DNA of 64,000 nt from Chitinophagales bacterium (GCA_017303855.1 JAFLBL010000003.1:186001-250000); one strand, 5' to 3'. Shown: positions 1 to 10,094, counted from the first letter of the stretch. Translations and numbers: made by a program. Notes: generated by a model not told the origin, from the letters alone.

Positions 1-1117
1 TATGCGGCTGATGGCCGTCACGAAACGCATTGAAGCCCGCAGACTGTATCCAGTTCATCCGTGAAATGATCTGTTCCCGGCTGAACGCATGACTTTGTCC
101 CAGCAAATGTTCATATTCCGCAATGCCATTCAGAAAAACAGGTTTGTCATTTAATAAAAACTGATTGGAAGCTGTCTTCCAGTTGATCGTCCGGAAGCCA
201 AATGGCGTACTCAACCGATCCAGTACTTTATTGTTCTCCATCAGTATGGTCTCAATGGTATACAGATATGGGCGTTCCACCGACCACCACTCCGGATTCT
301 TTTTCAACTTTAATGACTGTGCCACAATTACAGAGTCTCCTTTCCTTGTCAATTTTTCAACCTGAAACCTGTCAACCTGCTTGCCCCACTGATCCAATAA
401 CTGTTGTACAATCACTAATTTCCGTTGTCTTGCAGAATAATTCTTGAAACTCGTATTTACATTAAGAGTTACTCCATCCATCTTAATAGCGGCCCAGGCG
501 TGTACACCGAAAGGAGCTATCCGCACCTCGTTGGTGACGACTAAATGTACCGGTCTGAATATTCCCAACGGTTGTGAGCCTTCAGAAAAACCGCGTTCAT
601 CACTGCAACCTCCACAAACCCAGGGAAGCGTTTTAATATTGGGTGGATGAGTGGCAATGACCAGCACCTCGTTTGTCCGGCCATCAGTTAAGAGCTGATC
701 TGTTATATCGATCGTAAAACTGGTGCGGCCACCAGCGTGACCACCCACTTCCTTTCCATTTAATCTGACCCGCACAAAAGAACCTGCCCCTTCAAAAAAA
801 AGAAAAAATCGTTTGCCGGATTTAGGTTGCTTCACACTGAAATTTTTCCTGTATACAGCAACACCATGAAAATTACCATGAAGCAAGCGACGATAACCTT
901 CATACTGATCCCAGTTGTGTGGAATGTTCACCTTTTTCCAACCCTCATATTTACCGAGCGGTGGAAGCAGGGTCCATTCTTTCCCTGGTTGTGATGGCAA
1001 TGCAAAACTCTCCCAGTCCTTGTCGAGGGAAATATCCTGCCGTTGGGCATGAACCAGCATGCCCTGCATCATCAGGAAAAGAATGAGATAATATTTATTG
1101 TTTCTCCAACGCTTCAT
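1..1117 (-). CDS. Glycoside hydrolase family 2 enzyme, 3' part missing at window edge
   Basis: Reading the minus strand from an ATG at 1117 gives a signal peptide (hydrophobic run then VHAQ) followed by a GH2-type N-terminal sugar-binding domain with the typical 'VNIPHNWD' and 'VRLNGKEVGGHAGG' segments, an immunoglobulin-like domain, and the start of the TIM barrel ('GFNAFRDGHQPH') where the window ends. About 372 residues are visible; the catalytic glutamates lie outside. GH2 enzymes are mostly beta-galactosidases, beta-glucuronidases or beta-mannosidases; substrate cannot be told. The start overlaps the end of the GH95 gene by 23 bases, so the two are probably co-transcribed and the protein is exported to act on the same glycan. 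Confidence 0.88.
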   Translation of the reverse strand, partial: MKRWRNNKYYLILFLMMQGMLVHAQRQDISLDKDWESFALPSQPGKEWTLLPPLGKYEGWKKVNIPHNWDQYEGYRRLLHGNFHGVAVYRKNFSVKQPKSGKRFFLFFEGAGSFVRVRLNGKEVGGHAGGRTSFTIDITDQLLTDGRTNEVLVIATHPPNIKTLPWVCGGCSDERGFSEGSQPLGIFRPVHLVVTNEVRIAPFGVHAWAAIKMDGVTLNVNTSFKNYSARQRKLVIVQQLLDQWGKQVDRFQVEKLTRKGDSVIVAQSLKLKKNPEWWSVERPYLYTIETILMENNKVLDRLSTPFGFRTINWKTASNQFLLNDKPVFLNGIAEYEHLLGQSHAFSREQIISRMNWIQSAGFNAFRDGHQPH

Positions 1118-3902
1118 TGAACCGGTATATCCCGTTTTTAATTGTATTTAGTTTTGTGACTTTATCATTATAGCGCAGTACCAGGGGTGTTCCCGCTTTT
1201 GATACCACTGTCAGTTTTACCAGTTTGCCTCCCTGCCATTGAAAATCCAGTACAAAACCACCGCGTGCACAGATGCCTTTTACTGAGCCATCCGGTAAAG
1301 CAGCAGGCAGCGCTGGAAGTATATCTACAAAACCGGTATGACTTTGCACCAGCATCTCGCCGATACCGGCGGCACCACCAAAATTGCCATCGATCTGGAA
1401 TGGCGGATGCGCATCAAATAAATTCGGATAACTGCCTGCGCCTCCTTTTGCCGGACTCATCAGCATTTGTATCATTTTATAGGTATGATCGCCGTCTTTG
1501 AACCGGGCCCAGCAATTGATCTTCCAGCCAAGACTCCAGCCCGTAGCTGCGTCACCCCGGTAGAGCAATGATTGTTTGGCTGCCTGCATCAGTTGCGGTG
1601 TTGCATCATAATTAATTTCATTGCCGGGATACATACCCCACAAATGAGAAATATGCCGGTGCTTATTCGTGGTGTCATCCCTGTCCTGCATCCATTCCTG
1701 TAATTGCCTGTACTTCCCGATGGTATTGGGAGCAATGCGTTTGTATTTATTCTGTAATTCAGCTTTCAGCTCATGATCCACTTTTAAAATATCCGAAGCA
1801 GCGATCACATTATTGAACAGATCGCGGATGATCTGGTGATCCATCGTAGGACCAGCCACCAAACCTCCCTGCTCCGGAGAATTGGAAGGCGTACTGATCA
1901 GAAAACCCGTTACGGGATCTTTTACCAGGAAGCTGGCGAAAAAACGGGCTGCTTCCCGCATAATGGGATAGGCTTTGTTTTTAAGGAATATTTTATCCTG
2001 CGTAAATAAATAGTGTTCCCATAAATGTTGCGTCATCCATGCACCACCCGTAACCCAGATACCATGATTGGAGGCATTGATGGCCGCGGTTCCTCTCCAC
2101 AAATCGGTATTATGATGCAATACCCAGCCCGGAGCATTATAATATTCTTTTGCGGTTACTTTCCCGGTTTGAGACAGATCACTGATCATGCCAAACAAAG
2201 GTTCATGCATCGGGGAAAGATTCAGCAATTCCGCCGGCCAGTAATTCATTTCCGCGTTGATATTCGTGGTGTACTTACTGCCCCAGGGTGGTAATAACAG
2301 ATCATTCCATATTCCCTGCAGGTTGGCCGGTCTTGTACCCGGACGGGAAGAAGAAATCAACAGGTATCGGCCATACTGCTGGTATAAGGCAACAAAGGAA
2401 GGATCAGTATTGCTGGCAAACTTTTCAAGACGCAGATCGGTTGGAAGGGATTCATTCGCTGACAGTCCGGCATTACCCAATTGAATTGAATAAGTAGTAA
2501 AATAACCCTGGTATTCCTTACTGTGTGCCGCTTTTACCTGTTCGTACGTTTTCCCTTTTAATAAAGCCAGCGCCTGCACACAGGGTTTCAGCGGATCGCC
2601 ACTTACATCCTTATAGTTTTTATAATTGGTACCCGCCGTAAGATACAAGGTGGCTTCGTCGGCACCGGTGACCTTCATTTTCCCATCCGCAATGGTAAGT
2701 TTACCCCCTTTAATCAGTAACTGCAAATGCGAAACCGCTTTTATAGCGCCATGACGAACCTGTATCTGCAAGGCTACCGTATTCGCATTCACTTGTTTAA
2801 TGCTGAAATTTTTATGCGTGGTACCCAGATACGCTTCAAACTGAAGGCTTCCTTTTGCATTACTGCTGAGGCGGGTGACCACAGCCTGGTTAGGAGCACT
2901 GACAAAATACTCCCTTCTGAATTGTACGCCGCCCGATGTATAACTGGTAGCAGCAACCGCATTACTGATATCCAGTTCCCGCCGGTAATTACTGATCTCT
3001 GTGTGATCAAACTTCAGCCACAAATCACCGAAGGGCTGGTAGCTTGCCTGGTATTCGCCAACAGGCGGGGGGTCATTGTCCTGGATAAAGTAGCGCCACT
3101 CACCATTTAATGACAGTTTAGCTTTTTCATTCGCAACCGGATATATACCAATATGCCGGGTGGTATCTTTATAACCATATACGCCACCCTTATTGTCAAA
3201 ATTGATTACCTGGATGGCAATGACGTTCACCCCGGGATGCAGCACTTCTTTCGGAATCGTATACAGACGCGGTTTATCACTATTCATCGACCCTACCAGT
3301 TTACCATTCACGTAAGTAATGTCCATATCACGTATGCGGTTCAGGTCAAGGGTCAGGTCTTTACTTTCCCAATCCGCCGGCAATTCAAAACCAGTACGCA
3401 ACCACACAGCACCATCGAGTCCATCAAAGCCATATTGCTCCCAACCGTCCCAGGTGGGTACCTGCATAAACTCCCATTCACTGTCATCATACTGTTCCAC
3501 GGCCGGATTGCCCGGTAATCCCTTTAGTGATTTTACTTTGTCCAGCCAGCCTGTCCGCTCCCCGTCATTGCTCTTCAATCCCATAAACTCCTCACCTGCC
3601 AGGGCCTCGGCCTCCTTCTGTTTTCCATTAAACAATAACTGCCGGATGGTATCCAGGTATTTCCAGGCCCCCTTCCTGTTATAATCACGCGGACCACCGG
3701 TCCAGATCGTTTCTTCATTGAACTGTATCCTGTCCAGCTCCACCCCGCCAAACAACATGGCCCCGATACGCCCGTTACCAATGGGCAGCGCTTCCGTCCA
3801 TTTCACTGCTGGCTTATTGTACCAGAGTTTGAGGTCCTGTGAAAACATAGTATATCCCGACAGGATATAAACAGTCAGTATAATTAAGTTTCTTTTCATC
3901 AT
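1095..3902 (-). CDS. GH95 family alpha-L-fucosidase with an inserted jelly-roll domain
   Basis: Secreted 935-residue protein (signal peptide ending near residue 21). GH95 hallmarks are clear: 'RIQFNEETIWTGGP' near the N-terminus, 'RPANLQGIWND', 'NINAEMNYWPAELLN', 'STPSNSPEQGG' and 'HRHISHLWGMYPG'. Known GH95 enzymes are inverting alpha-1,2-L-fucosidases (some act on L-galactose) and use an Asn-x-Asn pair, a Glu and an Asp; the N-I-N, the Glu of SPEQ and the Asp of 'YRGDAATGWS' are plausible equivalents (inferred). Residues about 110-285 do not belong to the usual GH95 N-terminal domain; they look like a GH2/sialate-esterase type sugar-binding jelly roll. Two ATGs stand at 3902 and 3899; the preceding gene's TGA overlaps them. 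Fits fucosylated pectin or arabinogalactan as substrate. Confidence 0.92.
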   Translation of the reverse strand: MMKRNLIILTVYILSGYTMFSQDLKLWYNKPAVKWTEALPIGNGRIGAMLFGGVELDRIQFNEETIWTGGPRDYNRKGAWKYLDTIRQLLFNGKQKEAEALAGEEFMGLKSNDGERTGWLDKVKSLKGLPGNPAVEQYDDSEWEFMQVPTWDGWEQYGFDGLDGAVWLRTGFELPADWESKDLTLDLNRIRDMDITYVNGKLVGSMNSDKPRLYTIPKEVLHPGVNVIAIQVINFDNKGGVYGYKDTTRHIGIYPVANEKAKLSLNGEWRYFIQDNDPPPVGEYQASYQPFGDLWLKFDHTEISNYRRELDISNAVAATSYTSGGVQFRREYFVSAPNQAVVTRLSSNAKGSLQFEAYLGTTHKNFSIKQVNANTVALQIQVRHGAIKAVSHLQLLIKGGKLTIADGKMKVTGADEATLYLTAGTNYKNYKDVSGDPLKPCVQALALLKGKTYEQVKAAHSKEYQGYFTTYSIQLGNAGLSANESLPTDLRLEKFASNTDPSFVALYQQYGRYLLISSSRPGTRPANLQGIWNDLLLPPWGSKYTTNINAEMNYWPAELLNLSPMHEPLFGMISDLSQTGKVTAKEYYNAPGWVLHHNTDLWRGTAAINASNHGIWVTGGAWMTQHLWEHYLFTQDKIFLKNKAYPIMREAARFFASFLVKDPVTGFLISTPSNSPEQGGLVAGPTMDHQIIRDLFNNVIAASDILKVDHELKAELQNKYKRIAPNTIGKYRQLQEWMQDRDDTTNKHRHISHLWGMYPGNEINYDATPQLMQAAKQSLLYRGDAATGWSLGWKINCWARFKDGDHTYKMIQMLMSPAKGGAGSYPNLFDAHPPFQIDGNFGGAAGIGEMLVQSHTGFVDILPALPAALPDGSVKGICARGGFVLDFQWQGGKLVKLTVVSKAGTPLVLRYNDKVTKLNTIKNGIYRFNEALEKQ

Positions 3903-6559
3903 TCAAATAACCAGTCCAGGCTGATCCCTTTCTTATCACTCATCAATCCCGCATCATATACCGGCACCACCTGATTACCCTGGATAAAACCAAGAATCAG
4001 GCAAACACCTTTGCCCAGTTTAAGTGTATGTTCACCGGCGGCAAAGCTGTATACATGAATATTTACCGGAGGTAACCCATCAATAGCTACCGCATTACTG
4101 ATCTTTATATCCGACTGCCCGTAATCATCCGCACCGGCATTGGTTTCCATCTCGGGTTCTTTCAGAAATACCGTATCGGTAACAAAAGCGCCCCGTTGTT
4201 TTTTAAAATAACCCACCAGGAGTTTTACCGGCTGGCTACTGTTAAACTGTATAAACGTGCCGTTCTTTAACTGGTCAGCAAAAGAGGTCCTTACACCCCG
4301 CAGCTCTTTTAACTCCGGCGCCACCTGGCGAATGACAAAACCGGTATCCTCAAACGGTGTTGACAAAGAATCCAGTGTATACCTGTTGCTTTTATTGTTA
4401 AATAATGAAACGCCGAAATCGGGTAAACGGATAATCGTCTTTGCCGTTGCGTCTTTCTGATTTTTGAGCGAATCAATTTTATACTGAAAGGTTTTCAGCT
4501 CTTTCTCAAACACCGGCAGCATTTCTTTCCAGTGCTTGAATGTTCCATTTACGCCCCGCATCGGGATCTTACGCTGCTGCGTCTGCATACTGTTGGCATA
4601 AAGATAACTGGCTTTGGTTAAGCGGGTCAGCCTCTCAAAACTGGCGACACTGCTGTTGAGTGCGGCAGCCGCTCCATCGAGATCTTTAGTATCCATCGTG
4701 TATTTATAACGCAAGGTCATCAATGCAGCTTCAGCTTTCTGTGAATAGAACCAGGCGAGCGCATGATAACACAGTATATCTTTTTTCAACCGGTTAAATT
4801 CCGCGATGTTCTTCTTTGGCTTTACCGCATGAATCACTTCATAGGCGATCCCGGCGTGCCGGCGCACATCGGTTATTACCTGATAAGGGGTTTCTCCAGT
4901 ATGATTCAGTCCCTTCGCCTGCTTATCTGCATAATCCAGCAACATTTCTCCTTCCGGTGCTTCACTGTCATACAATAAAGTAAAGAGCCCGTAACGGTAA
5001 GGGTTAATCAGTTGTGTCATCAGCATTCCCAGGGTCAGGGTTTGCCGGTTGCCGTCTGTAATACCAAAGCGACGTAATAATTTCGGAGCAATCTCACCGG
5101 TTTCTTCATATGCTTTCAGTATCCATAGACCATCCGTAAGTGAACAACCATATTTTTCCGCCAGCAGTCCGGCCCAGTAATTCATCTCCTCTGCCCTGTC
5201 ACGTTTTGCTTTCCAGGCATAACGGGCCCAGGCTTTGTACCAGATCCAGTCCCTTTCAATCTGCAACAACCGTTTCCCTTTTACACTATCGGCTGAATAA
5301 GGCCAGTCCCAGTATGAAGCCTGCGGATACAAATGCAGGCCATTCCCGCCCATTACTTCGTGCATGCCAATGACAGATTGCTGGATAAAATCTGGCGAGC
5401 CATAACGGAAAGGTTCAAGATTGGCGAGGATATGTACATTTTCAATTTGAACTGAACCAAGTTTACTGAGCGCCTGATGCAATTCTGCCCAGCTGCCACG
5501 GGGACGTGCATACGTAAGTGCTTCCCCGTTGAACTTGGCTTCGGTATAAAGGTTTTTATACAGCGGCAAAGCCGCTTTCATTACCGCCGGGGCATCGGTA
5601 TCATGGGCTCTTAAAACAATCGGGGGTTCCGTTGTCTTTCCAGTTGCGGCAAGCCCATCCTGTACCCCGGGAATAATGGTTTTGGTAAACCACTCAATAT
5701 CATCGGGACCCGTGCCCTGCATCGCTTCTCCCAGGCAAACCATTAATCCCACATTGGGGTATTTCTCCACAAAGGCCGCGATCGATTTCCGGGTATAATC
5801 CGAAAGCAGCGGCGTAATTGGCCGCTCCCTGTCCTGTGTTTTTATTTTATGATAGTCTGCAAAGGGTTTTGAAACAATAATATTGTAGAACATCTGTATT
5901 ACCCATATTCCGCGCTTGTCCGCTTCACTGGTAATAAAGCGGTACATCTCTTCATTTTTCTTAAAGGTGGAATCAGGTACTTCCACGGCATAGGGATACT
6001 CTTTCAGTCTGACCAATGAGGCGAATGGATGCCCGTTCCACAGGTACAGGGAATTCATCCGGTTATCCACCATCGAATCCAGCACCTGTATCCAGAGTTT
6101 TTTATTATACAGCCAGGGAAAGGTTCCGGGTGTATACGGATACTCATATACGTTATGCCCCGGCAGGTAATAGGGTTTTTGAATACCGATACACTGCCCG
6201 CGCAATACCATTTCCGGCGCTTCTTCTTCACTATAGTTGTCCGGAAATTTTTTATCCTGTTTCAGCCGGTCCAGGTAATCGAGCACTCCGTACAACAAGC
6301 CCGTTTCATCATTGCCGGTAATGCGGGTAATGCGGTCATTGCTCACTATCCTGTACCCTTCTTTCCTGCCAATAAACGATTTTACTTCCAGGTAAATTTC
6401 CTGCCGCTGACTACGGAGCGTGGTGCTGCGTATATAATTATTCAGCCGGTCACAGGCGTATTTCAAACGGGGACTGCCGGTTTCACCTTTTATGCTTACC
6501 TGGCCCGTTACATGTATACCGGCCAGCATTATAACACCTATAATCAGCGCGCTTCTCAT
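3899..6559 (-). CDS. Secreted alpha-glucuronidase-like (GH67/GH20-type N-domain plus TIM barrel) protein
   Basis: 886 residues with a short signal peptide ending in VTGQ. Residues about 20-125 resemble the small beta/alpha domain found in front of GH67, GH84 and GH20 barrels ('GYRIVSNDRITRITGNDETG', 'GLLYGVLDYLDRL'). Residues about 130-450 look like a TIM barrel with conserved-looking carboxylates ('LMVCLGEAMQG', 'YTEAKFNGEALTY'), followed by a helical region and a C-terminal beta domain. I cannot assign a CAZy family; alpha-glucuronidase-like is the nearest description and the substrate is unknown. Its stop overlaps the GH95 start and its ATG is 3 bases from the end of the pectate lyase gene, so it belongs to the same transcript. 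Confidence 0.6.
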   Translation of the reverse strand: MRSALIIGVIMLAGIHVTGQVSIKGETGSPRLKYACDRLNNYIRSTTLRSQRQEIYLEVKSFIGRKEGYRIVSNDRITRITGNDETGLLYGVLDYLDRLKQDKKFPDNYSEEEAPEMVLRGQCIGIQKPYYLPGHNVYEYPYTPGTFPWLYNKKLWIQVLDSMVDNRMNSLYLWNGHPFASLVRLKEYPYAVEVPDSTFKKNEEMYRFITSEADKRGIWVIQMFYNIIVSKPFADYHKIKTQDRERPITPLLSDYTRKSIAAFVEKYPNVGLMVCLGEAMQGTGPDDIEWFTKTIIPGVQDGLAATGKTTEPPIVLRAHDTDAPAVMKAALPLYKNLYTEAKFNGEALTYARPRGSWAELHQALSKLGSVQIENVHILANLEPFRYGSPDFIQQSVIGMHEVMGGNGLHLYPQASYWDWPYSADSVKGKRLLQIERDWIWYKAWARYAWKAKRDRAEEMNYWAGLLAEKYGCSLTDGLWILKAYEETGEIAPKLLRRFGITDGNRQTLTLGMLMTQLINPYRYGLFTLLYDSEAPEGEMLLDYADKQAKGLNHTGETPYQVITDVRRHAGIAYEVIHAVKPKKNIAEFNRLKKDILCYHALAWFYSQKAEAALMTLRYKYTMDTKDLDGAAAALNSSVASFERLTRLTKASYLYANSMQTQQRKIPMRGVNGTFKHWKEMLPVFEKELKTFQYKIDSLKNQKDATAKTIIRLPDFGVSLFNNKSNRYTLDSLSTPFEDTGFVIRQVAPELKELRGVRTSFADQLKNGTFIQFNSSQPVKLLVGYFKKQRGAFVTDTVFLKEPEMETNAGADDYGQSDIKISNAVAIDGLPPVNIHVYSFAAGEHTLKLGKGVCLILGFIQGNQVVPVYDAGLMSDKKGISLDWLFE

Positions 6560-6562
6560 CAG

Positions 6563-7954
6563 TTATTTTTGTTCAGCTAATTCATTCAGATAAATTTCCA
6601 GCATGGTATACCCGCTATTGTCTTTTTTATTCCTGTCTTCCGGATCGGCCGGATTCAGTCCATTCTTTTTCTCCCACTCATCCGGCATACCATCCTGATC
6701 CGTATCGGCAGGGGCCTGCCCGTTTGCATAAGCCGGCCAGCCGCCTACAGCGCCGGGTATATCTATGATCCCGGGCTTGCCAAACACCCCTTTTCCACTG
6801 GCCTTCCTGTCCTTTGTTTCATTGATTATCCTGGTATCCACGGCATCCCGTACCGGCAGATACGCGCCGGCATACTTTAATACCCGTACGTAGGCCTGCT
6901 CCGCTGTTTCCATGGGTAGCGGAACAGAAACGGGAAACGGTTTGTCTGAAAGCGCATTGGACGGGTTTCCCGCTTCTTCCAGGTCCACGCCTTTCTCATT
7001 CTTTTTGGTCAGCGATTTCCAGGTGTCCATTATATTCCCTTCCACATACCACTGCCCGGTGCCTTTTGCATTTTCGGCCTGGTATGAAGCATGAACAAAC
7101 TTTACAATATCCGGGGAAGCCGGTCCGGGTTTATAAAAATTATTAACGATGTTTACCTGCGATACCCCGCCGGCAATATTTACTTCACCCCCATAACAGG
7201 CATTGGGATTGGCCCAATTATACACCACATTATTCCGGTAATCTATGAGCGCGATGGTATCATGTGCCCTTGCCCCGTTGAAACGGATGGCCCGGTTATT
7301 CAGATGCGCAAACAGGTTATGATGATAGCTGGCATACTGACCGCCCCAAACACCACCATATGATCTTTTTCCCTTCATGTGCCCGGCGTCATATAAACCC
7401 TCACTTACAATACTCCATTGCACCGTCGTATTTTTTGTATCGTACATGGCGGCACATTCCTCATTGGCCCAGCTGAAACTGCAGTGATCCACAATCACAT
7501 CATGACAGTTCTCCATATCAAAGCCGTACAACCCGTTTTTCAATGTTCCCCCGGGACGGGAGCGGATAAAGCGGATAATGATATTGCCGTGATTGCCTTT
7601 TATCCCGGCACCGTTCAGAATAAATGAATTGCCTTTAAAACAAATCCCATCGCCCGGAGCTGTTTGCCCCGCAATCGTCAGGTCCGATCGTTTAATCTGG
7701 ATTTTGCTCTGCAATTCAATTAACCCGCCCACGCGGAATACCACGGTCAGCGGTTCACCGGGAAATTGTTCAATAGCCCAGCGAAAACTGCCTTCCCCGT
7801 TATCGTTGAGATTCGTAACCGCCACTACTTTTCCACCACGGCCGCCTGTAGCATACTTACCAAATCCTTCAGCACCTGGAAAAGCCAGCTGTTGCGCCAT
7901 CAATGCCTGGCTGCAATAAATAGACAGAAACAGTACTATAAAATTTTTAATCAT
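6563..7954 (-). CDS. Secreted pectate lyase family 1-like protein
   Basis: 463 residues, signal peptide ending at LMAQQ. The N-terminus 'AFPGAEGFGKYATGGRGG' followed by 'VVAVTNLNDNGEGSFRWAIE' is the standard opening of Bacteroidota pectate lyases of polysaccharide lyase family 1, and the body is a right-handed parallel beta-helix with 'DNGVYN'-like turns ('VIVDHCSFSWANEE', 'YRNNVVYNW'). Such enzymes cleave polygalacturonate by Ca2+-dependent beta-elimination; the exact substrate is not proven here. The C-terminus carries a calcium-binding DxDxDG-type loop ('DTDQDGMPDEWEKKNGLNP'). It follows the oxidoreductase gene by 21 bases. Confidence 0.88.
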   Translation of the reverse strand: MIKNFIVLFLSIYCSQALMAQQLAFPGAEGFGKYATGGRGGKVVAVTNLNDNGEGSFRWAIEQFPGEPLTVVFRVGGLIELQSKIQIKRSDLTIAGQTAPGDGICFKGNSFILNGAGIKGNHGNIIIRFIRSRPGGTLKNGLYGFDMENCHDVIVDHCSFSWANEECAAMYDTKNTTVQWSIVSEGLYDAGHMKGKRSYGGVWGGQYASYHHNLFAHLNNRAIRFNGARAHDTIALIDYRNNVVYNWANPNACYGGEVNIAGGVSQVNIVNNFYKPGPASPDIVKFVHASYQAENAKGTGQWYVEGNIMDTWKSLTKKNEKGVDLEEAGNPSNALSDKPFPVSVPLPMETAEQAYVRVLKYAGAYLPVRDAVDTRIINETKDRKASGKGVFGKPGIIDIPGAVGGWPAYANGQAPADTDQDGMPDEWEKKNGLNPADPEDRNKKDNSGYTMLEIYLNELAEQK

Positions 7955-7975
7955 AAATGCGCTTTTATTTCCGCT

Positions 7976-9046
7976 TCAGATCAGTTCGTCAGGTCGTATG
8001 CCTCCCTGTTCACTGGAACGATAGGCCGCTTCCACAGCCGCCATAGTATAGATGCAGTCTTCCACGGAATTGTCGGCCTGTGTAATCCTGCCGGCAGCCG
8101 CCTGCATTACCTGTTCCATAGTGCCGATAAATGCATGCGGAAACCAGCTGCCTTCAATCATTGCTTCCTTCCATTCTGGTGTCTTTCCCTCTTCCAACAC
8201 TACATATTCAAAACTGTCTGCTTCACCGCGGGGATAATTGATCAATGCGCCGAAACGGATCAGCACCGCCCCTTTCTCTCCTTCAATTTTAATATAGGAT
8301 TGCTGTTTGGGTGTGCCGTAATTATGACAATGATTGGTTAAAATATTCGCCCGGATCATTTCACCGTAATCCAGTATGATATTACTACGGACGGAAGCAA
8401 GGGCGGGCATGGATGCATGACGGGTGGTTTTCGCATATACGGATGCCGGATTGCCGAGCAGGTGCCGTACCAGGTCGATATAATGAATGCTGTGATAAAG
8501 GATCTCCACCCGGGGCGACGTCATCAGGAAATCCCATAAATGCCAGGGCGTATATACATTCACGTTAATTTCAATGTCATTTATCATACCCAGCCGTCCA
8601 CCCGCCATCATCTTTTTTACTTCCAGAATAAACGGGGCATATCGTAACTGAAAATTAACCGCGGCCTTCAGTTGTTTACGACGGCAGATGGCTAAAATCT
8701 CCTTTGCTGCCTGAATATCGTCACCCATGGGTTTTTGCAGTAATACGGAGCAGCCATCGGGTAACTGGTTCAGCAAGGGAATCATGGCCGGACCGGGTAC
8801 TGCCATATCCACAATGGCATTGGCCGGTAACTGTTGCAACATCTCGGCAGCACTATGAAATACTTTGGGAATTGAAAACCGTTCTGCAGTGGACATCGCT
8901 TTTACCGGATCCAGATCACAGATGGCCTGTACCTTAAATCCAGCCAGCTGATAAGCGGGTAAATGCGCCGTATTGACGATACCGCCTGCCCCGATTATAT
9001 AAACCGGCAGCTGCAATGCAGCAATATCACGGGAGTGGTGTGACAT
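7976..9046 (-). CDS. Gfo/Idh/MocA family sugar dehydrogenase
   Basis: Cytoplasmic NAD(P)-dependent oxidoreductase of about 356 residues. The Rossmann motif is 'IIGAGGIVNTAHLPAY'; the usual E/D-K-P catalytic lysine segment is seen as 'LLQKPMGDD', and the catalytic histidine region as 'YHSIHYIDLVRHLLG'. I place the start at the ATG at 9046 (MSHHSRD); a longer GTG-started form from 9070 would overlap the permease gene by 14 bases. Lying between a rhamnose-type permease and secreted pectinolytic enzymes, it probably oxidises a deoxyhexose or uronic-acid-derived sugar (inferred). No signal peptide, so it is not one of the Tat-secreted members. Confidence 0.88.
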   Translation of the reverse strand: MSHHSRDIAALQLPVYIIGAGGIVNTAHLPAYQLAGFKVQAICDLDPVKAMSTAERFSIPKVFHSAAEMLQQLPANAIVDMAVPGPAMIPLLNQLPDGCSVLLQKPMGDDIQAAKEILAICRRKQLKAAVNFQLRYAPFILEVKKMMAGGRLGMINDIEINVNVYTPWHLWDFLMTSPRVEILYHSIHYIDLVRHLLGNPASVYAKTTRHASMPALASVRSNIILDYGEMIRANILTNHCHNYGTPKQQSYIKIEGEKGAVLIRFGALINYPRGEADSFEYVVLEEGKTPEWKEAMIEGSWFPHAFIGTMEQVMQAAAGRITQADNSVEDCIYTMAAVEAAYRSSEQGGIRPDELI

Positions 9047-9056
9047 AAATTTACTA

Positions 9057-10094
9057 TTAACCAGCAGCACCCAACCTGTTTCCTTCTGTCAGTAGTAAAA
9101 CAGCCGCAATCAGAATTACAATGGCTGCTGTTAATAACTGAACAGTCCGTTTACTGCTGTTCTTCCATTCTTTGAGCAACAAGCCGGTAACTGTACTCAG
9201 TAATACCAGCAATATCATATGTATGGCCCAGCTGCTGAATTCATATTTTCCCATCCGCACATGCCCGAGCCCGTAAAAGAAAAACTGGCCATACCAGAGC
9301 AGCCCCGTTATAGCAGCCATCAGGTAATTAATACCCAATGATCCTGTACCGGCGTTACGGTATTCATGAATAGTTTTATTCTTCCGGTGAAGGTACAGAC
9401 AATAGAGCAGGGTGGTCAGGAAGGCCCCGGTATTGGAGAAAATATAAATCACATTCCCCTGGTAATTACCGGCTCCGTGTTGTGCCGCCACATCCGCAAT
9501 GGGCTGTCCCTGGTTCAGGGAAAATCCATAGAGCGCGGAAAGTACACCGGCCAGTAAACATAGCGGCAATCCTTTGGCCAGGGAAAAATTACTTGCTGCG
9601 GAATGACCTTTCTCCAGATCTCTCTCTTTGCTCCTGCCGGCCAGTCCGCATATACCTATACCAAACGCGCCTGAAACCACACCCGACATCAGAAAACCCG
9701 ATCCGCTTCCGGACAAAGCCTCCGTTAACGTGCCATTTACCAATGGCGGTAATAAAGTACCCAGCACACAACTGATACCAACGGCAATGGCATACGTGAG
9801 AGAGAATCCCACATACCGGATTGCAATACCAAAAGCCGTACCTCCCACTCCATACGCCATTCCTAGTAAGAATGAACGTTGCATGGCAGCCACCGGTGCT
9901 TCTTTTAATACCGCGGCAAGTTCAGGAATAGTTAACCAGGCAATCATTACCGGCAATATCAGCCAGCATACAGCCGCCTGGGCCAGCCAGTAGGTCTGCC
10001 AGCTCCAGCCCTTTACCTTTTTCTCCGGTGTATAACAGAGCGAAGCGCTGGATGCACCGATAGCATGATAAAGGACTCCGTTAATGACTTCCAT
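9057..10094 (-). CDS. rhaT: RhaT-family L-rhamnose/proton symporter
   Basis: 345-residue inner-membrane protein with about ten hydrophobic segments; the run 'YGVGGTAFGIAIRYVGFSL' and the early 'HAIGASSASLCYTPEKKVKG' are characteristic of the drug/metabolite-superfamily symporter RhaT. RhaT imports L-rhamnose (and weakly other 6-deoxyhexoses) with H+. Its place inside the locus suggests the transported sugar is released by the secreted enzymes. L-rhamnose and L-fucose cannot be told apart from sequence. The following lactonase-type hydrolase gene is 18 bases upstream in the transcript. Confidence 0.85.
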   Translation of the reverse strand: MEVINGVLYHAIGASSASLCYTPEKKVKGWSWQTYWLAQAAVCWLILPVMIAWLTIPELAAVLKEAPVAAMQRSFLLGMAYGVGGTAFGIAIRYVGFSLTYAIAVGISCVLGTLLPPLVNGTLTEALSGSGSGFLMSGVVSGAFGIGICGLAGRSKERDLEKGHSAASNFSLAKGLPLCLLAGVLSALYGFSLNQGQPIADVAAQHGAGNYQGNVIYIFSNTGAFLTTLLYCLYLHRKNKTIHEYRNAGTGSLGINYLMAAITGLLWYGQFFFYGLGHVRMGKYEFSSWAIHMILLVLLSTVTGLLLKEWKNSSKRTVQLLTAAIVILIAAVLLLTEGNRLGAAG

